Positions 42,446-51,611 are shown, counted from the first letter of the stretch. The stretch: DNA of 64,000 nucleotides from Gaiella sp038230035 (GCA_038230035.1 JBBRNX010000001.1:1-64000), one strand, 5' to 3'. Made by a program: numbers and translations. Notes: a model not told the origin generated them from the letters alone.

Positions 42446-43713
42446 AGGAGATGGCCCTCGAGCGCGGCACCGGCGACCGGGTCGCCAAGACGGAGCACAA
42501 GCCAGATCCGGCTCCGGTCGCGCAAGAACTCGGGTTCGGCAAGCGGGTCGCCGTCTACGACCAACAGATCAGCGAGCTTGCCGGGCGCAACGGTCCCGAT
42601 CCTGTCGTCCAGGCCGAGCGCGCTCGCAGCTCCCAAAGTCGCGGCCACGAGAGCTTCCGACGCGCTCAGCCCGTGCTCGATCATGCGCAGGAGCTCCACC
42701 GCCGCGTTCGAGAGCGGATGCCAGTCGTGCCCGAGCGCGATCGTCACGCCGGCATCTCGGGCGGCACGCAGGGTCAGCCCGGCCTGCTCCAGGTTGTAGA
42801 CCGCAAGATCGACGAGGAGCGGCGACCACTCGCCGACCGGGCCGCCATCGAGCTCGCCCATCCCGTAGAAGCACGAGAGCGTCGGCACGAGCACCTGACC
42901 GTTCGCCGCCATCCGCTCCAACAGGTCAGGCCGCTGGTTGAGGTACATCCCGTGCTCGATCGTGTCGATGCCGAGCTCGACCGCGAGCTCCGTGCCCGGA
43001 AGGCCCTCGGCATGAGCGGCCACCCGGTAGCCGAGCCGGTGCGCCTCGTCGACGATCGCCGCGATCTCGTCCCGCGTCAGCTGCGCCGGATCGGGATCCT
43101 CGAGCTCCACAGAGCGCGCGCCCGTCGTCATCACCTTGACGAAGTCGGCCCCACGCCGGATCTGCTCGCGAACACCGCGACGCACCTGATCGGGGCCGTC
43201 GACCTCCACGTACATGCCCTCGAAGAACCGACCTCCCGGGCTGGTGGCAGAGATGATCCGGCCACAGCTGAGGATTCGCGGGATGCGAAACGCACCGTAG
43301 CGGGCCGCCTGCCGCACCTCGAAGACGACGTCGCCGTATGAGCCGACATCGCGCACTGTGGTGAAGCCCATGCGCAGCATCTCGCCGAGGTCTGAGGCAA
43401 GGAAGTGGGCTCGTGTGCCCGGCCAGAGCGGCTCCGCTCCGTGCCGCGGCTCCGGCACCTGTCCGTAGAGGTGGGCGTGCGCGTCGACGAGGCCCGGAAG
43501 CAGCGTCTTGCCGCCGAGGTCGATGACGCGCGCGCCATCGGGCGCCGTCTCCGAGCTCTCAGCCACACGGGCGATCAGCCCGTCCTCGACCAGCACCGCC
43601 ACCCCGTCGCGCAGGGAGGCGCCGGTTCCGTCGAAGAGGCATGCGTTCGTCAGCCAGAGTCGCTCGCGCCCGACCGGAGGATCGGCAAGCAAGGCTGGGA
43701 GTCGCGGCGGCAC
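42442..43713 (-). CDS. Amidohydrolase (imidazolonepropionase/prolidase-like)
   Basis: The protein is 423 aa from GTG 43713. It has the metal-dependent amidohydrolase layout: beta-sandwich ends around a TIM barrel, HxH metal motif VDAHAHLYG, carbamylated-lysine candidate ADFVKVMTTGA, later histidines in AAHAEG and IEHGMY, and the DWHPLSNAAVELLRM aspartate. ADLLVVDGDPLAEP ends the barrel. The closest groups include Xaa-Pro dipeptidase-like and imidazolonepropionase-like enzymes; the substrate is not predictable by eye. Confidence 0.85.
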   Translation of the reverse strand: MPPRLPALLADPPVGRERLWLTNACLFDGTGASLRDGVAVLVEDGLIARVAESSETAPDGARVIDLGGKTLLPGLVDAHAHLYGQVPEPRHGAEPLWPGTRAHFLASDLGEMLRMGFTTVRDVGSYGDVVFEVRQAARYGAFRIPRILSCGRIISATSPGGRFFEGMYVEVDGPDQVRRGVREQIRRGADFVKVMTTGARSVELEDPDPAQLTRDEIAAIVDEAHRLGYRVAAHAEGLPGTELAVELGIDTIEHGMYLNQRPDLLERMAANGQVLVPTLSCFYGMGELDGGPVGEWSPLLVDLAVYNLEQAGLTLRAARDAGVTIALGHDWHPLSNAAVELLRMIEHGLSASEALVAATLGAASALGLDDRIGTVAPGKLADLLVVDGDPLAEPEFLRDRSRIWLVLRLGDPVAGAALEGHLL

Positions 43714-43725
43714 GAGCTATAACAC

Positions 43726-43956
43726 CTATGGCGACTCGAAGCCGACCCGCGCCTCGCGGGCAAAGCGCTTGACATAGACGACGTGGGAGAGCACGACCGT
43801 GTAGCGCCCGTCCTGCGCGTCGAGGTTGAGCGTTCCATCCGAGCCGCCGCTCACCGCAAGCTCGAGCGCGTCAGCGCTCTTCGACGTGACGACCGCGCTC
43901 ATGATCTGCCCCCCGTTGAAGCCGATCTCCATACGCGTCGATTCGGTCTCAGCCAT
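43726..43956 (-). CDS. Small 76-aa cytosolic protein of unknown function
   Basis: The start ATG 43956 is preceded by GGAGGTGGT. The product has a compact beta-rich pattern (MEIGFNGGQIMSAVVTSKSA, LNLDAQDGRYTVVLSHVVYV). It resembles in size and pattern the short actinobacterial DUF3107-type proteins, though I am not confident of the family. It overlaps the end of the epimerase gene by 8 bp and precedes the amidohydrolase by 12 bp. Confidence 0.6.
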   Translation of the reverse strand: MAETESTRMEIGFNGGQIMSAVVTSKSADALELAVSGGSDGTLNLDAQDGRYTVVLSHVVYVKRFAREARVGFESP

Positions 43957-44353
43957 CTGACACCACCTCCGTAAGGACGCCGTGGACGGCGTCCGGATGG
44001 ACAAAAGCAACCTGAAGGCCGAAAAGGCCGCGTCGCGGCTCGGCGTCGATCAGCTCCGCACCGGCGCTCGCTAGCTCCTCGAGCGCCGCGCCGACGTCGT
44101 CGACGCGATATGCAACGTGGTGCATCCCAGGCCCACGCTTGGCGAGGAACTTGCCGATCGGCGTCTCCGGGCCGGTCGCCGCGAGCAGCTCGACGCGGCT
44201 GCCGCCGACAAGCACGGAGGCCGCCTCGACGCCCTGGTCGACGAGTTCGTCGCGGTGCTCCAGTTGTGCGCCGAAGAGCTTCTCGTACGTGTCGACCGCC
44301 TCGTCGAGGTCGACGACAGCTAGTCCGAGATGGTGGATACCGCGCGACTCCAT
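43949..44353 (-). CDS. mce: Methylmalonyl-CoA epimerase
   Basis: The protein is 134 aa from ATG 44353. It is a VOC-fold enzyme that interconverts (2R)- and (2S)-methylmalonyl-CoA for propionate metabolism. Metal-binding residues are visible in GIHHLGLAV (His), in VELLAAT (Glu), in GMHHVAYRVDDV (His) and in GVLTEVV (Glu). LVDQGVEAASVLVGGSRVEL is typical. The mutase itself is not in this window. A TAGCAT hexamer lies 9 nt upstream. Confidence 0.9.
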   Translation of the reverse strand: MESRGIHHLGLAVVDLDEAVDTYEKLFGAQLEHRDELVDQGVEAASVLVGGSRVELLAATGPETPIGKFLAKRGPGMHHVAYRVDDVGAALEELASAGAELIDAEPRRGLFGLQVAFVHPDAVHGVLTEVVSDG

Positions 44354-44361
44354 CGCGCGCG

Positions 44362-44367
44362 ATGCTA
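44362..44367 (-). promoter_or_regulatory. Putative leaderless -10 element (TAGCAT) for the epimerase gene
   Basis: TAGCAT on the minus strand ends 9 nt before ATG 44353, in the 25-bp gap after ftsH. No Shine-Dalgarno is seen. Confidence 0.35.
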
Positions 44368-44378
44368 GCTGGGCGCCG

Positions 44379-45899
44379 CTACTCCGCCGCGCCCTCGAGC
44401 ACTCGCACCGTGCCGACCGTCTCGCTCGCCTGTGACTCCGCCTGAACGTCGTGCAGCATCTTCGCCAGCTCGTCGCGATCGAGCGTCTCGTACTCGAGCA
44501 GCGACGAGGCCACCCGATCGAGCGAGGCACGGTGCTTGCGCAGGAGCCGCTCGGCCTCGTCGTAGGCGTGGTCGGTGAGACGCGTCTGCTCGTTGTCGCG
44601 CATCTTCTTGGTCTCCTCGGAGAGCGCGTAGTTGTCCGCGCGCAGCGTCCTCGACAGCGCCAGGTCGGACATGCCGAACTCGAACACCATCGAGCGTGCA
44701 ATCGACGTGACCTTTTCCAGGTCGGAAGCCGCGCCGTTCGTGACGCGCCCGAACACGATCTGCTCGGCTGCCCGCCCGGCAAGCGCGACCTTCATCACGT
44801 CGACGAGCTCCTCCTTCGTGTGCAGGTAGCGCTCCTCGTCGGGCAGGTAGTACGCGTAGCCGAGAGCGTCGCCGCGCGCGATGATCGTGACCTTGTGGAT
44901 GGGCATCATCGAGCCCATCAGGTGCGACATCAGCGCGTGGCCGGCCTCGTGATAGGCCAGGATCCGCTTCTCCTTGTCGGTGACCACACGCCGGGACTGC
45001 AGGCCGGCGATGACGCGCTCCAGCGCATTGTCGAAGTCGATCGCACGGACATGCTGGACGCCTTCGCGCGCGCCGAAGATCGCAGCTTCGTTGCAGATGT
45101 TCGCGAGGTCGGCGCCGGTCAGCCCCGCGGTCTGCCGCGCGACCCGGACGAGGTCGACGTCGGACGCCAGCGGCTTCGAGCGGGTATGCACTTTGAGGAT
45201 CGACTCGCGGCCCTTCAGATCCGGCGGTGCGACGTGCACCTGGCGATCGAACCGGCCGGGACGGAGAAGCGCGGGATCGAGATCGTGAAGTCGGTTGGAC
45301 GCGCCCATCACAATCACGTCAGTGCGGTCGGCAAAGCCATCGAGCTCGACCAGGAGCTGGTTCAGCGTCTGGTCGTGTTCGCGGTTGTAGCCGCCGCCCC
45401 CGGTGCGAGTCGATCCCGCGGCATCGAGTTCGTCGATGAAGACGATGGCGGGTGCGTTCTTGCGTGCCTCGTCGAAGAGCTTCCTTATTCGGGCAGCACC
45501 GAGTCCGGCGAACATCTCGACGAACGACGAAGCGCTCGCGGAGTAGAAGTTCGCGCCAGACTCGCTGGCCACAGCCTTCGCGAGCAGCGTCTTCCCCGTG
45601 CCCGGCGGACCATAGAGCAGCACCCCTTTGGGGATCCTTGCACCGAGCTGCTCGAATCTCTTGCGGTCGGTCAGAAACTCGACCACTTCCTTCAGCTCGT
45701 CCTTCGCCTCCTCGAGCCCAGCCACGTCACTCCATGACACCGACTCGTTCGTCGCCTTGTGAACCGGCGCGGGCTTGATCCGCGGCATGCTCCCCGCCGT
45801 GCGGACGAGCAAGGCGATGATGACTATGAAGAGGAGTATCGGCAGCCACGTGAGCAGAAAGGGGCCGATGTCGCCGGAGCTGTGGGGGAACGTAACCAC
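44379..45899 (-). CDS. ftsH: FtsH-type AAA protease lacking the periplasmic domain
   Basis: The protein is 506 aa from GTG 45899. Only one N-terminal transmembrane helix (FLLTWLPILLFIVIIALLV, residues 14-32) is present. The usual first helix and roughly 70-residue periplasmic domain are absent. The AAA module has Walker A GPPGTGKT (97-104), Walker B FIDELDA (154-160) and the RPGRFDRQ arginine finger region. The M41 protease has HEAGH at 317-321. These proteases degrade membrane and regulatory proteins. No missing N-terminus is found in another frame upstream, where an intact gene begins 33 bp away. Confidence 0.9.
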   Translation of the reverse strand: MVTFPHSSGDIGPFLLTWLPILLFIVIIALLVRTAGSMPRIKPAPVHKATNESVSWSDVAGLEEAKDELKEVVEFLTDRKRFEQLGARIPKGVLLYGPPGTGKTLLAKAVASESGANFYSASASSFVEMFAGLGAARIRKLFDEARKNAPAIVFIDELDAAGSTRTGGGGYNREHDQTLNQLLVELDGFADRTDVIVMGASNRLHDLDPALLRPGRFDRQVHVAPPDLKGRESILKVHTRSKPLASDVDLVRVARQTAGLTGADLANICNEAAIFGAREGVQHVRAIDFDNALERVIAGLQSRRVVTDKEKRILAYHEAGHALMSHLMGSMMPIHKVTIIARGDALGYAYYLPDEERYLHTKEELVDVMKVALAGRAAEQIVFGRVTNGAASDLEKVTSIARSMVFEFGMSDLALSRTLRADNYALSEETKKMRDNEQTRLTDHAYDEAERLLRKHRASLDRVASSLLEYETLDRDELAKMLHDVQAESQASETVGTVRVLEGAAE

Positions 45900-45931
45900 G
45901 CGAACTCACTATGACCGCTTACAGGCTGGAT

Positions 45932-46564
45932 TCAACCCTTGACAAGCGCGCGCAGCTCCTCCACGACCTCGGCGGTCGTCGTGAAACGCACGCCACGCTC
46001 GCGCCACTCCGCGGTGCACGCGGCGACACGTTCGTCGGACAGGCCGCTCGCGGCGTCCTCGACGAACGCGACGTTCCAGCCACGGTCTCGCATTCCTGTG
46101 ATCGCCTGGTGGTCGCAGACGTCTGTGGCGACGCCGAACACGATCACCTCCACGGGTTCGAGGTGGTCGAGCAGCGCCGCGGCGTTCGGGTTCGTGAACT
46201 CGTCCGTCGACTGCTTCAGCAGGAGGAATTCGGTTGCGCCCGGCGCGAACGTCGCCGCGCTGCCCGGCTCGAGCACCTGCGGATCGAGCTGTGCCGTCTC
46301 AGGGATCTTCTCCGCGCCGCGCGTGCCGCGGATGCAGTGGGGCGGGAACGTGGTGACGAAGTCCGGCTGATCCGAGATCTCGGCGTCGCTTGCGAGATGG
46401 TCGTCGGCGGAGGCGACGTGGACGATTCCGGCTTCCCGTGCTGCCTGCACGAGACGGGCCATCTCACCACGCCGCTCAGCGGCACCCGGCACGTAGAGCT
46501 TGCCGGCCGGCTCCATGAAGTCGACCTGCGTGTCGACGTCCCAGAGAATGGGGTTAGCGGACAC
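45932..46564 (-). CDS. Nicotinamidase/isochorismatase-family cysteine hydrolase
   Basis: The protein is 210 aa from GTG 46564. The catalytic triad is D11 (WDVDTQVDF), K117 (LLKQSTDEF) and C150 (GVATDVCDHQAI). The PPHCIRGTRGAEKIPE segment is typical of nicotinamidases, and D54/H56 could be metal ligands, although the second metal histidine of PncA is replaced. Overlap with the pncB gene supports a role in nicotinamide salvage to nicotinate, which the upstream enzyme would then use. Another small amide substrate is possible. Confidence 0.8.
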   Translation of the reverse strand: MSANPILWDVDTQVDFMEPAGKLYVPGAAERRGEMARLVQAAREAGIVHVASADDHLASDAEISDQPDFVTTFPPHCIRGTRGAEKIPETAQLDPQVLEPGSAATFAPGATEFLLLKQSTDEFTNPNAAALLDHLEPVEVIVFGVATDVCDHQAITGMRDRGWNVAFVEDAASGLSDERVAACTAEWRERGVRFTTTAEVVEELRALVKG

Positions 46565-47639
46565 GCTCCAGCCTCGGGTTCGGGCGGAACGAGCGGCCGA
46601 CCTTCCCGACCGGACGGCCGTCGGCGAGGACGATGTCGGCAGTGAAGTCGTTCTCGCCCCGGATCAGCGACGAGCCCACGCCATAGGCGTCGACCGGCAC
46701 GCCGAGCCGTTCAAAGGCCTCGATCTTCTCGACGGTGAAACCACCGGACGCGACGATGCGGACACGCTCGAAACCGTCCTCGTCGAGCGCCTGACGCACG
46801 CGGCGCACGAGCCTCTCGTTCACGCCGCGCGGATCGAAGTCGCCGAGCTCGCCCCAGAGCGACCGGTCGACGAGCTGGCCGGAGGTGTCGAGCCGCACTC
46901 CCCACAACCGCGGCCCGAGCGCTCGCGCGACGTCGAGCGCGGTTTGCACGGAGTCGTTCTCGAAGTCGACGAGGACCGTGATGTTGAAGTTCTCCTGTGC
47001 CCATTCGGCGAACTTGGTCGCAGCGAGCACCGTGTTGCCGCCATACGCGGCGATCAGCGCGTGTGGAACGGTTCCGACCCCGCGACCTCCCCACCACGAC
47101 GCCTGCGCGTCGGAGGTGACTCCGACCTCGGCGCCGATCATCGCGCCGGCGACGTAGGCTGCGTAGCCGTCGCCCGTCTGGACGCGATGATGGTCGTGGC
47201 GCGCCGGCATGAAGATGATCGGCTTCCCGTTCGCCGCTTCAAGGACGCGCGCGACGTTCGTCGTGATCAGCGTCCGGCGAGCAAGCGTGCCGAGGTACAC
47301 CGTTTCGAGATGGGCGAAGAGCGTGTAGTCGCCCTCGATCGTGAGGACGGTCTCCCACGGCTCGATCCGGTCGCCGTCGTGCAGCGCGTGCACCGTCAGC
47401 TCGTCCCAGCCGTGTGAACAGAGCTCCAGGATCGCGAGCGCCTCGTCCATCCCGCCGAGGATCGCGTTCCTGCGCTGGAAGACCTGCATCACGACGCGTG
47501 GATGCCGGCCGTCGGCGAGGAGCGCCGATCTCGTGTGGTTGAAGTAGGCGTCGGTGTAGTAGCCCTCGCGCATCTTCTCGACCGGCAGATCGAAGATCTC
47601 CGCCGGCAGGCGCGTGCGGGTGACGTGCGTCTGGGTCAT
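46554..47639 (-). CDS. pncB: Nicotinate phosphoribosyltransferase
   Basis: The protein is 361 aa from ATG 47639 (MTQTHVTRTRLPAEIFDL). It converts nicotinate and PRPP to nicotinate mononucleotide in NAD salvage. Visible family features are REGYYTDAYFNHTR near the N-terminus, ARHDHHRVQTGDGYAAYVAG, VDFENDSVQTALDVARALG, VRLDTSGQL and the GSSLIRGENDFTAD phosphate-binding end. It is shorter than the E. coli type and resembles the archaeal/Thermoplasma-like form. It overlaps the DUF1385 gene (ATGA) and the nicotinamidase-like gene. Confidence 0.9.
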   Translation of the reverse strand: MTQTHVTRTRLPAEIFDLPVEKMREGYYTDAYFNHTRSALLADGRHPRVVMQVFQRRNAILGGMDEALAILELCSHGWDELTVHALHDGDRIEPWETVLTIEGDYTLFAHLETVYLGTLARRTLITTNVARVLEAANGKPIIFMPARHDHHRVQTGDGYAAYVAGAMIGAEVGVTSDAQASWWGGRGVGTVPHALIAAYGGNTVLAATKFAEWAQENFNITVLVDFENDSVQTALDVARALGPRLWGVRLDTSGQLVDRSLWGELGDFDPRGVNERLVRRVRQALDEDGFERVRIVASGGFTVEKIEAFERLGVPVDAYGVGSSLIRGENDFTADIVLADGRPVGKVGRSFRPNPRLERVR

Positions 47640-48409
47640 GGAGCTTCTTCGAGCTCCAGGCACGCGGCGAGCGCGGCCTCGGCTACGTGGAGCTGCTCCG
47701 GGCTCGGCTCCGCCGTGGAAACGCGCGACTGCAGCTCGTGGCCCGGGCGGGCAAGGGCTCGGGCGAGAGACTTGTCCGGGTTGCGTGTCATCCAGCCGAA
47801 CAGCTCGACCGACGCGCCGACGGCACCGAGCGTCGCCACGAGGCGTGCGGCCGGTCTAGCCCGCCTCGGCACGCCGGCGGAGAGAGCGCTAGCTGCTGCG
47901 GTCGTAAGCAGCAACGGGCCGACGAGGTGCGAGCCGCAGCGATCGTGCTCCTTGGTCGCCGGTTTGCCGTCTTGCTCATACGTCCCGATCGAGATGTGCT
48001 CGGCACCGTGGTACGACGCAAGTTCGGCTCCGCGAAGGGCGACGAAGGCTGGTGCGAGCGTCGCGACTCCGGCGACCAGCTCGCGGAAGCCGGCCGACAG
48101 ACGTGAGCGGCGGGCTGCACCACCGATCAGCGAGGCGGCAACCATCGTGGTGAGAACAGCCGGCCGCTGGAACGGCATCTGCGCCTCGGGCAACCGGCGG
48201 CGAACGTCAGGCAGAAGCACGAGCGCCTCGGCGAGACGCAACGGGCCCCGAACGAACGGCGTCTGGATGTGCGGCGCGAGCCGGCGCTTGCGGCCGGAGG
48301 CGATGCGCACCGTGCCGTCATCGAGCCGGACGGCGCAGCCCCAGGCGGTGGGACCGTGGACGAGGACGCCGTTTGCAAGCGCCATACCGCCAAGGCGAAC
48401 CTTCTCCAT
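47636..48409 (-). CDS. DUF1385 family membrane-associated protein
   Basis: The protein is 257 aa. The family signature appears as KVRLGGMALANGVLVHGPTA at the N-terminus and ASYHGAEHISIGTYE with an H-E-H pattern in the middle, next to KEHDRCGSHLVGPLLL. Two or three hydrophobic segments suggest membrane association. DUF1385 proteins are widespread in Gram-positives and of unknown function; the conserved His/Glu residues suggest metal binding. The stop overlaps the pncB start. A TACGCT hexamer 8 nt upstream may provide an internal promoter. Confidence 0.85.
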   Translation of the reverse strand: MEKVRLGGMALANGVLVHGPTAWGCAVRLDDGTVRIASGRKRRLAPHIQTPFVRGPLRLAEALVLLPDVRRRLPEAQMPFQRPAVLTTMVAASLIGGAARRSRLSAGFRELVAGVATLAPAFVALRGAELASYHGAEHISIGTYEQDGKPATKEHDRCGSHLVGPLLLTTAAASALSAGVPRRARPAARLVATLGAVGASVELFGWMTRNPDKSLARALARPGHELQSRVSTAEPSPEQLHVAEAALAACLELEEAP

Positions 48410-48412
48410 GCC

Positions 48413-49246
48413 CTAGAGCGTAGCGAGCGAGCGCAGCGCCGCCTGGAGCCCGGCCGCTGCGGCGCCTCTCCCGATGCGGTGGCCGTCTAGCTCGACCACT
48501 GGCATCACTTCCCTGACCGAGGACGATGTGAAGACCTCGTCCGCGTCCGCCATCGCAGCCAGCGGGTACATGCCCTCCTCGACTGTGTAGCCGCAGCCGG
48601 CCGCCAGCCCGAAGAGCGCGGCGCGTGTCTCACCGGCCAGGATCCCGAGCTCGACCGACGGGGTGTGGAGCGTCTGGCCGCGACGCCACCAGATGTTCGT
48701 CACCGGCCCTTCCAGCACGATGCCGTCCGCGTCGACGAAGACGGCATCGTCGGCGCCACGCCGCTTGGCCTCGGCTTCGGCGGCCATGTTCACGGCGTAG
48801 CTCGTCGACTTCGTGGCCGGCAGGAGCCACGGGACGGATCGGCGCGGATGGAAAAGCGATACCAGCTTCTGGCCTCTGCCGCGCGCCGGCTCGATCCAAT
48901 CGGGAATCGAGCCGATGAGAACGAGTCCAGTCGGGGCGGCGGTCGGCGGGCCGGGTGTCCAGTACAGCCGCAAGGTGGCGTCGGGCACGGCGGCGGCAGC
49001 GGCGGCGAGTGCGGTTCCGGCCAGCTGCTCAAACTCGTCGAGCGGCGGCGGGGCGAGGCCGACGTGCGCCGCCGAGCTCGCCAGCCGGAGGAGATGCTCG
49101 CGCAGACGGAACGGCTTCCCGTCGTACACCCGCAGCGTCTCGAACACCGCACGGCCGCGGGTCAACGCCTCGTCGTCGGCGCGCACAGCGGGCTCGGTCG
49201 GATCGACGAGGCCGCGGCCGAGAACTGCCAGTGCGAGGGGCGTCAT
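48413..49246 (-). CDS. pabC: Class IV aminotransferase, probable aminodeoxychorismate lyase
   Basis: The protein is 277 aa. It is a PLP fold-type IV enzyme with the Schiff-base lysine K146 in ATKSTSYAVNM and the LEGPVTNIWW motif. The N-terminal GRGLVDPTEP/TRGRAVFETLRVYDG region is typical. Coupling to a pabB gene (4-bp overlap) supports 4-amino-4-deoxychorismate lyase, which yields p-aminobenzoate for folate. Branched-chain or D-amino-acid aminotransferase is less likely. Confidence 0.87.
   Translation of the reverse strand: MTPLALAVLGRGLVDPTEPAVRADDEALTRGRAVFETLRVYDGKPFRLREHLLRLASSAAHVGLAPPPLDEFEQLAGTALAAAAAAVPDATLRLYWTPGPPTAAPTGLVLIGSIPDWIEPARGRGQKLVSLFHPRRSVPWLLPATKSTSYAVNMAAEAEAKRRGADDAVFVDADGIVLEGPVTNIWWRRGQTLHTPSVELGILAGETRAALFGLAAGCGYTVEEGMYPLAAMADADEVFTSSSVREVMPVVELDGHRIGRGAAAAGLQAALRSLATL
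48417..48422 (-). promoter_or_regulatory. Putative internal leaderless -10 element (TACGCT) for DUF1385-pncB
   Basis: TACGCT lies within the last codons of the class IV aminotransferase gene and ends 8 nt before ATG 48409. Confidence 0.35.
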
Positions 49247-50307
49247 CTGGGTGCCTCATGCATGACGGCATCCGGTAGCGGCGCGCCGATCGCGCTGAGG
49301 ATCGGCGCGGCCTTCGTCCACGACTCCTCGACCTCGTCGACAGCGTCCGAGTCCCAGACGACGCCACCGCCGACCCAGAAGTGGATCCTCTCCTCGGCGA
49401 CCGCGAACGTGCGGATCGTCAGCGCCAGCTCGAGATCGCCGTTGCCCCGGATCCAGCCGAGGGCACCCATCGACGCTCCGCGCCCGACCGGCTCGAGCTC
49501 GGCGATCAGATCGACTGCTGCGATCTTCGGTGCGCCGGTCACCGAACCGCCTGGGAACGTCGCGGCAAGCAGCTCGGCGAGACCGACCTCCTCGCGCAGC
49601 GTGCCTTCGACCGTGGACACGAGATGCTCGACGCCGGCCATCTCAGCGGGACTCATCAACGTCGGCCAGCGTACGCTCCCCGGCTCGCATACCCGCGAAA
49701 GATCGTTTCGTTCGAGATCGACGATCATCACGTGCTCGGCCGCGTCCTTCGACGACGCGACGAGATCGGCCACTGCGCCGGCCGGACGTGTCCCCTTGAT
49801 CGGCATCGTCCGCACCACCTTCCCACGACGCGAGAGGAAGAGCTCGGGCGATGCAGAGACGATCGTCCAGCCGTCACCGGCCAGCGGTCGCGACATACGC
49901 GGACGGAGCGGTGCCAGCAACGCCGCAAGCGACGCCGGCTCGCCCTCGAACGGGGCGGAGAGGTGCTGCACAAGGTTGACCTGATAGACGTCGCCTCTGG
50001 CAATCGCCACGCGGACCGACTCGACCGCTCCCGCATACTCGGCCGTCGTCCACGTGCGCTCCCACGGGCCGACCACAAACGGCGCTGCCTGCACCTCGGC
50101 CGCGTCCCTCACGGACACAGCAGCAAGCGGCAGCGGACAGGGCTCGGCAGGCGGCGGACTCGAGCCGCGCCGGATCGTTTCGGACAGCCCGTAGCCGAGG
50201 TAGAGATCGGCGACGAGATCCTCTCCGCCGGGCCTGAAGAACCCGTGCTCGCGGAGCCAGCCTTCGATCGCCGTGAACGCACCTTCTGCCGCTTGCAGCT
50301 CGAGCAT
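49243..50307 (-). CDS. pabB: Aminodeoxychorismate synthase component I
   Basis: The protein is 354 aa. It contains a chorismate-binding domain with RTMPIKGTRPAGAV, where the PIKGTRP lysine marks aminodeoxychorismate synthase rather than anthranilate synthase. DLERNDLSRVCEPGSV, TVEGTLREEVG and FPGGSVTGAPKIAA follow. The N-terminal tryptophan-binding-like part is short. The glutamine amidotransferase (pabA) is not in the window. It overlaps pabC by 4 bp and follows the M20 hydrolase by 5 bp. Confidence 0.9.
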   Translation of the reverse strand: MLELQAAEGAFTAIEGWLREHGFFRPGGEDLVADLYLGYGLSETIRRGSSPPPAEPCPLPLAAVSVRDAAEVQAAPFVVGPWERTWTTAEYAGAVESVRVAIARGDVYQVNLVQHLSAPFEGEPASLAALLAPLRPRMSRPLAGDGWTIVSASPELFLSRRGKVVRTMPIKGTRPAGAVADLVASSKDAAEHVMIVDLERNDLSRVCEPGSVRWPTLMSPAEMAGVEHLVSTVEGTLREEVGLAELLAATFPGGSVTGAPKIAAVDLIAELEPVGRGASMGALGWIRGNGDLELALTIRTFAVAEERIHFWVGGGVVWDSDAVDEVEESWTKAAPILSAIGAPLPDAVMHEAPR

Positions 50308-50312
50308 GGATC

Positions 50313-51611
50313 TCAGACGAGCGCCTGCGCGACGTGTCGGAACGCATCGACGCCCAGCAGCAGGTCGTCGACATGAATGCGCTCGTCAGCCGAATGCGCG
50401 AGTCGCGCGGCCAGGTCGGAATCCATCGTCCGCATCGGGAAGAAACCGTAAGCGACGGTGCCGAACGCCTCGCGCAGCCAGTGGCTGTCCGTGAAGCCCG
50501 TGCCGCAGATCGGCGCGAGCCGCGCCTCCGGCTCGATCTCCTCGACGAACCCCTCGATCGCATCCCACAGCGGCGTGCCGAGCGGAGACCGTGTTCCCCC
50601 GGTCGTCTCGATCCAGTGGATCTCGTACTGCGAGACACTGATCCCGGCGGCGGCGAGCGCCGAACGCACAACGGGCTCGACATCGGCCGTCCCGTCGCCG
50701 GGCAGCAGCCGGCACTCGACAGTGACCTCGCAGACTGCCGGGATCACGTTCCTCTGCTTCGACGCCTCGATCAGCGTCGGCGAGAGCGTGAAGGAGAGCA
50801 GCGGCTCGACGAGCTCCACGGTCAGCGGATCGACTACGCGCGAGCGAGCGAGCACATCTCCTGCGTCCGGCACCTCGCCGAGAACGAGCTCGAGGAACCG
50901 CTTCACCTCCGGGATCACCACAGCCGGTGGGGAGAGATCGGCAAGCGCCTGAATCGCCCGAGCGGCCCGCACGAGCGCGTTGTCGGCGATCCCCGGAAGC
51001 GCGGCGTGCCCACTCCGGCCGAGAACGCGCAGCACGAACGGGGCGCTCATCTTCTCGGCACAGGAGCAGAGGTAGAACGGCCGGCCCCCGAGCTCAACCC
51101 GCTCACCCCCACCCTCGTTGAGGGAGTAGTCCGCGCGAACAGCATCCGGGTGGGTCTGGACAAGCCACTCGAGGCCGTAGAAGTCGCCGACCTCCTCGTC
51201 CGCCACAGCGATGAAGAGGAGGTCGCCGGGCGGACGAAACCCCTCGCGCCAGAGAGACGCAAACGCCACGGCACTAGCAGCAACGTGGCCCTTCATGTCG
51301 AGTGCACCGCGGCCCCAAATCTCGCCGTCGACGAGATCGCCCGACCACGGGTCGCGCTGCCACTCGCTGGCGTCGGCACGCACCGTGTCCGTGTGGCAAA
51401 GGAGAGCGAGAGACGGGCCGTCGCCGCCCGGAAGCCGAGCTACGAGATTCGCCCGCTCGGGGACGCGCGCGTAGAACTCACAGGGGATGTCGTAGGCGGC
51501 GAGGTATTCGCGCAGCAGCTCGGCCGCGATCGTCTCGTTCCCCGGCGGATTGACGGTGTTCAGCCGCAAAAGCCCCTGGAGGAGCTCGGTGGCCTCCTCG
51601 CGGAGACTCAC
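50313..51611 (-). CDS. M20 family metallohydrolase (ArgE/DapE-like)
   Basis: The protein is 432 aa from GTG 51611, overlapping the tryptophan dioxygenase stop (GTGA). The di-zinc motifs are LLCHTDTVRA (His, Asp), WGRGALDMKGHVAA (bridging Asp), AVADEEVGDFYG (catalytic Glu-Glu) and a terminal H in SADERIHVDD. The lid domain has VLGRSGHAALPG. Family members remove acyl groups from amino acids or cleave dipeptides. Its tight coupling to tryptophan dioxygenase raises the possibility of a role on a kynurenine-pathway amide, but this is only inference. Confidence 0.87.
   Translation of the reverse strand: MSLREEATELLQGLLRLNTVNPPGNETIAAELLREYLAAYDIPCEFYARVPERANLVARLPGGDGPSLALLCHTDTVRADASEWQRDPWSGDLVDGEIWGRGALDMKGHVAASAVAFASLWREGFRPPGDLLFIAVADEEVGDFYGLEWLVQTHPDAVRADYSLNEGGGERVELGGRPFYLCSCAEKMSAPFVLRVLGRSGHAALPGIADNALVRAARAIQALADLSPPAVVIPEVKRFLELVLGEVPDAGDVLARSRVVDPLTVELVEPLLSFTLSPTLIEASKQRNVIPAVCEVTVECRLLPGDGTADVEPVVRSALAAAGISVSQYEIHWIETTGGTRSPLGTPLWDAIEGFVEEIEPEARLAPICGTGFTDSHWLREAFGTVAYGFFPMRTMDSDLAARLAHSADERIHVDDLLLGVDAFRHVAQALV

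Noticed and set aside
44379..45899. FtsH as a frameshift-truncated gene
   Set aside because: The nicotinamidase-like gene ends 33 bp upstream and is intact, leaving no room for a lost N-terminal domain.
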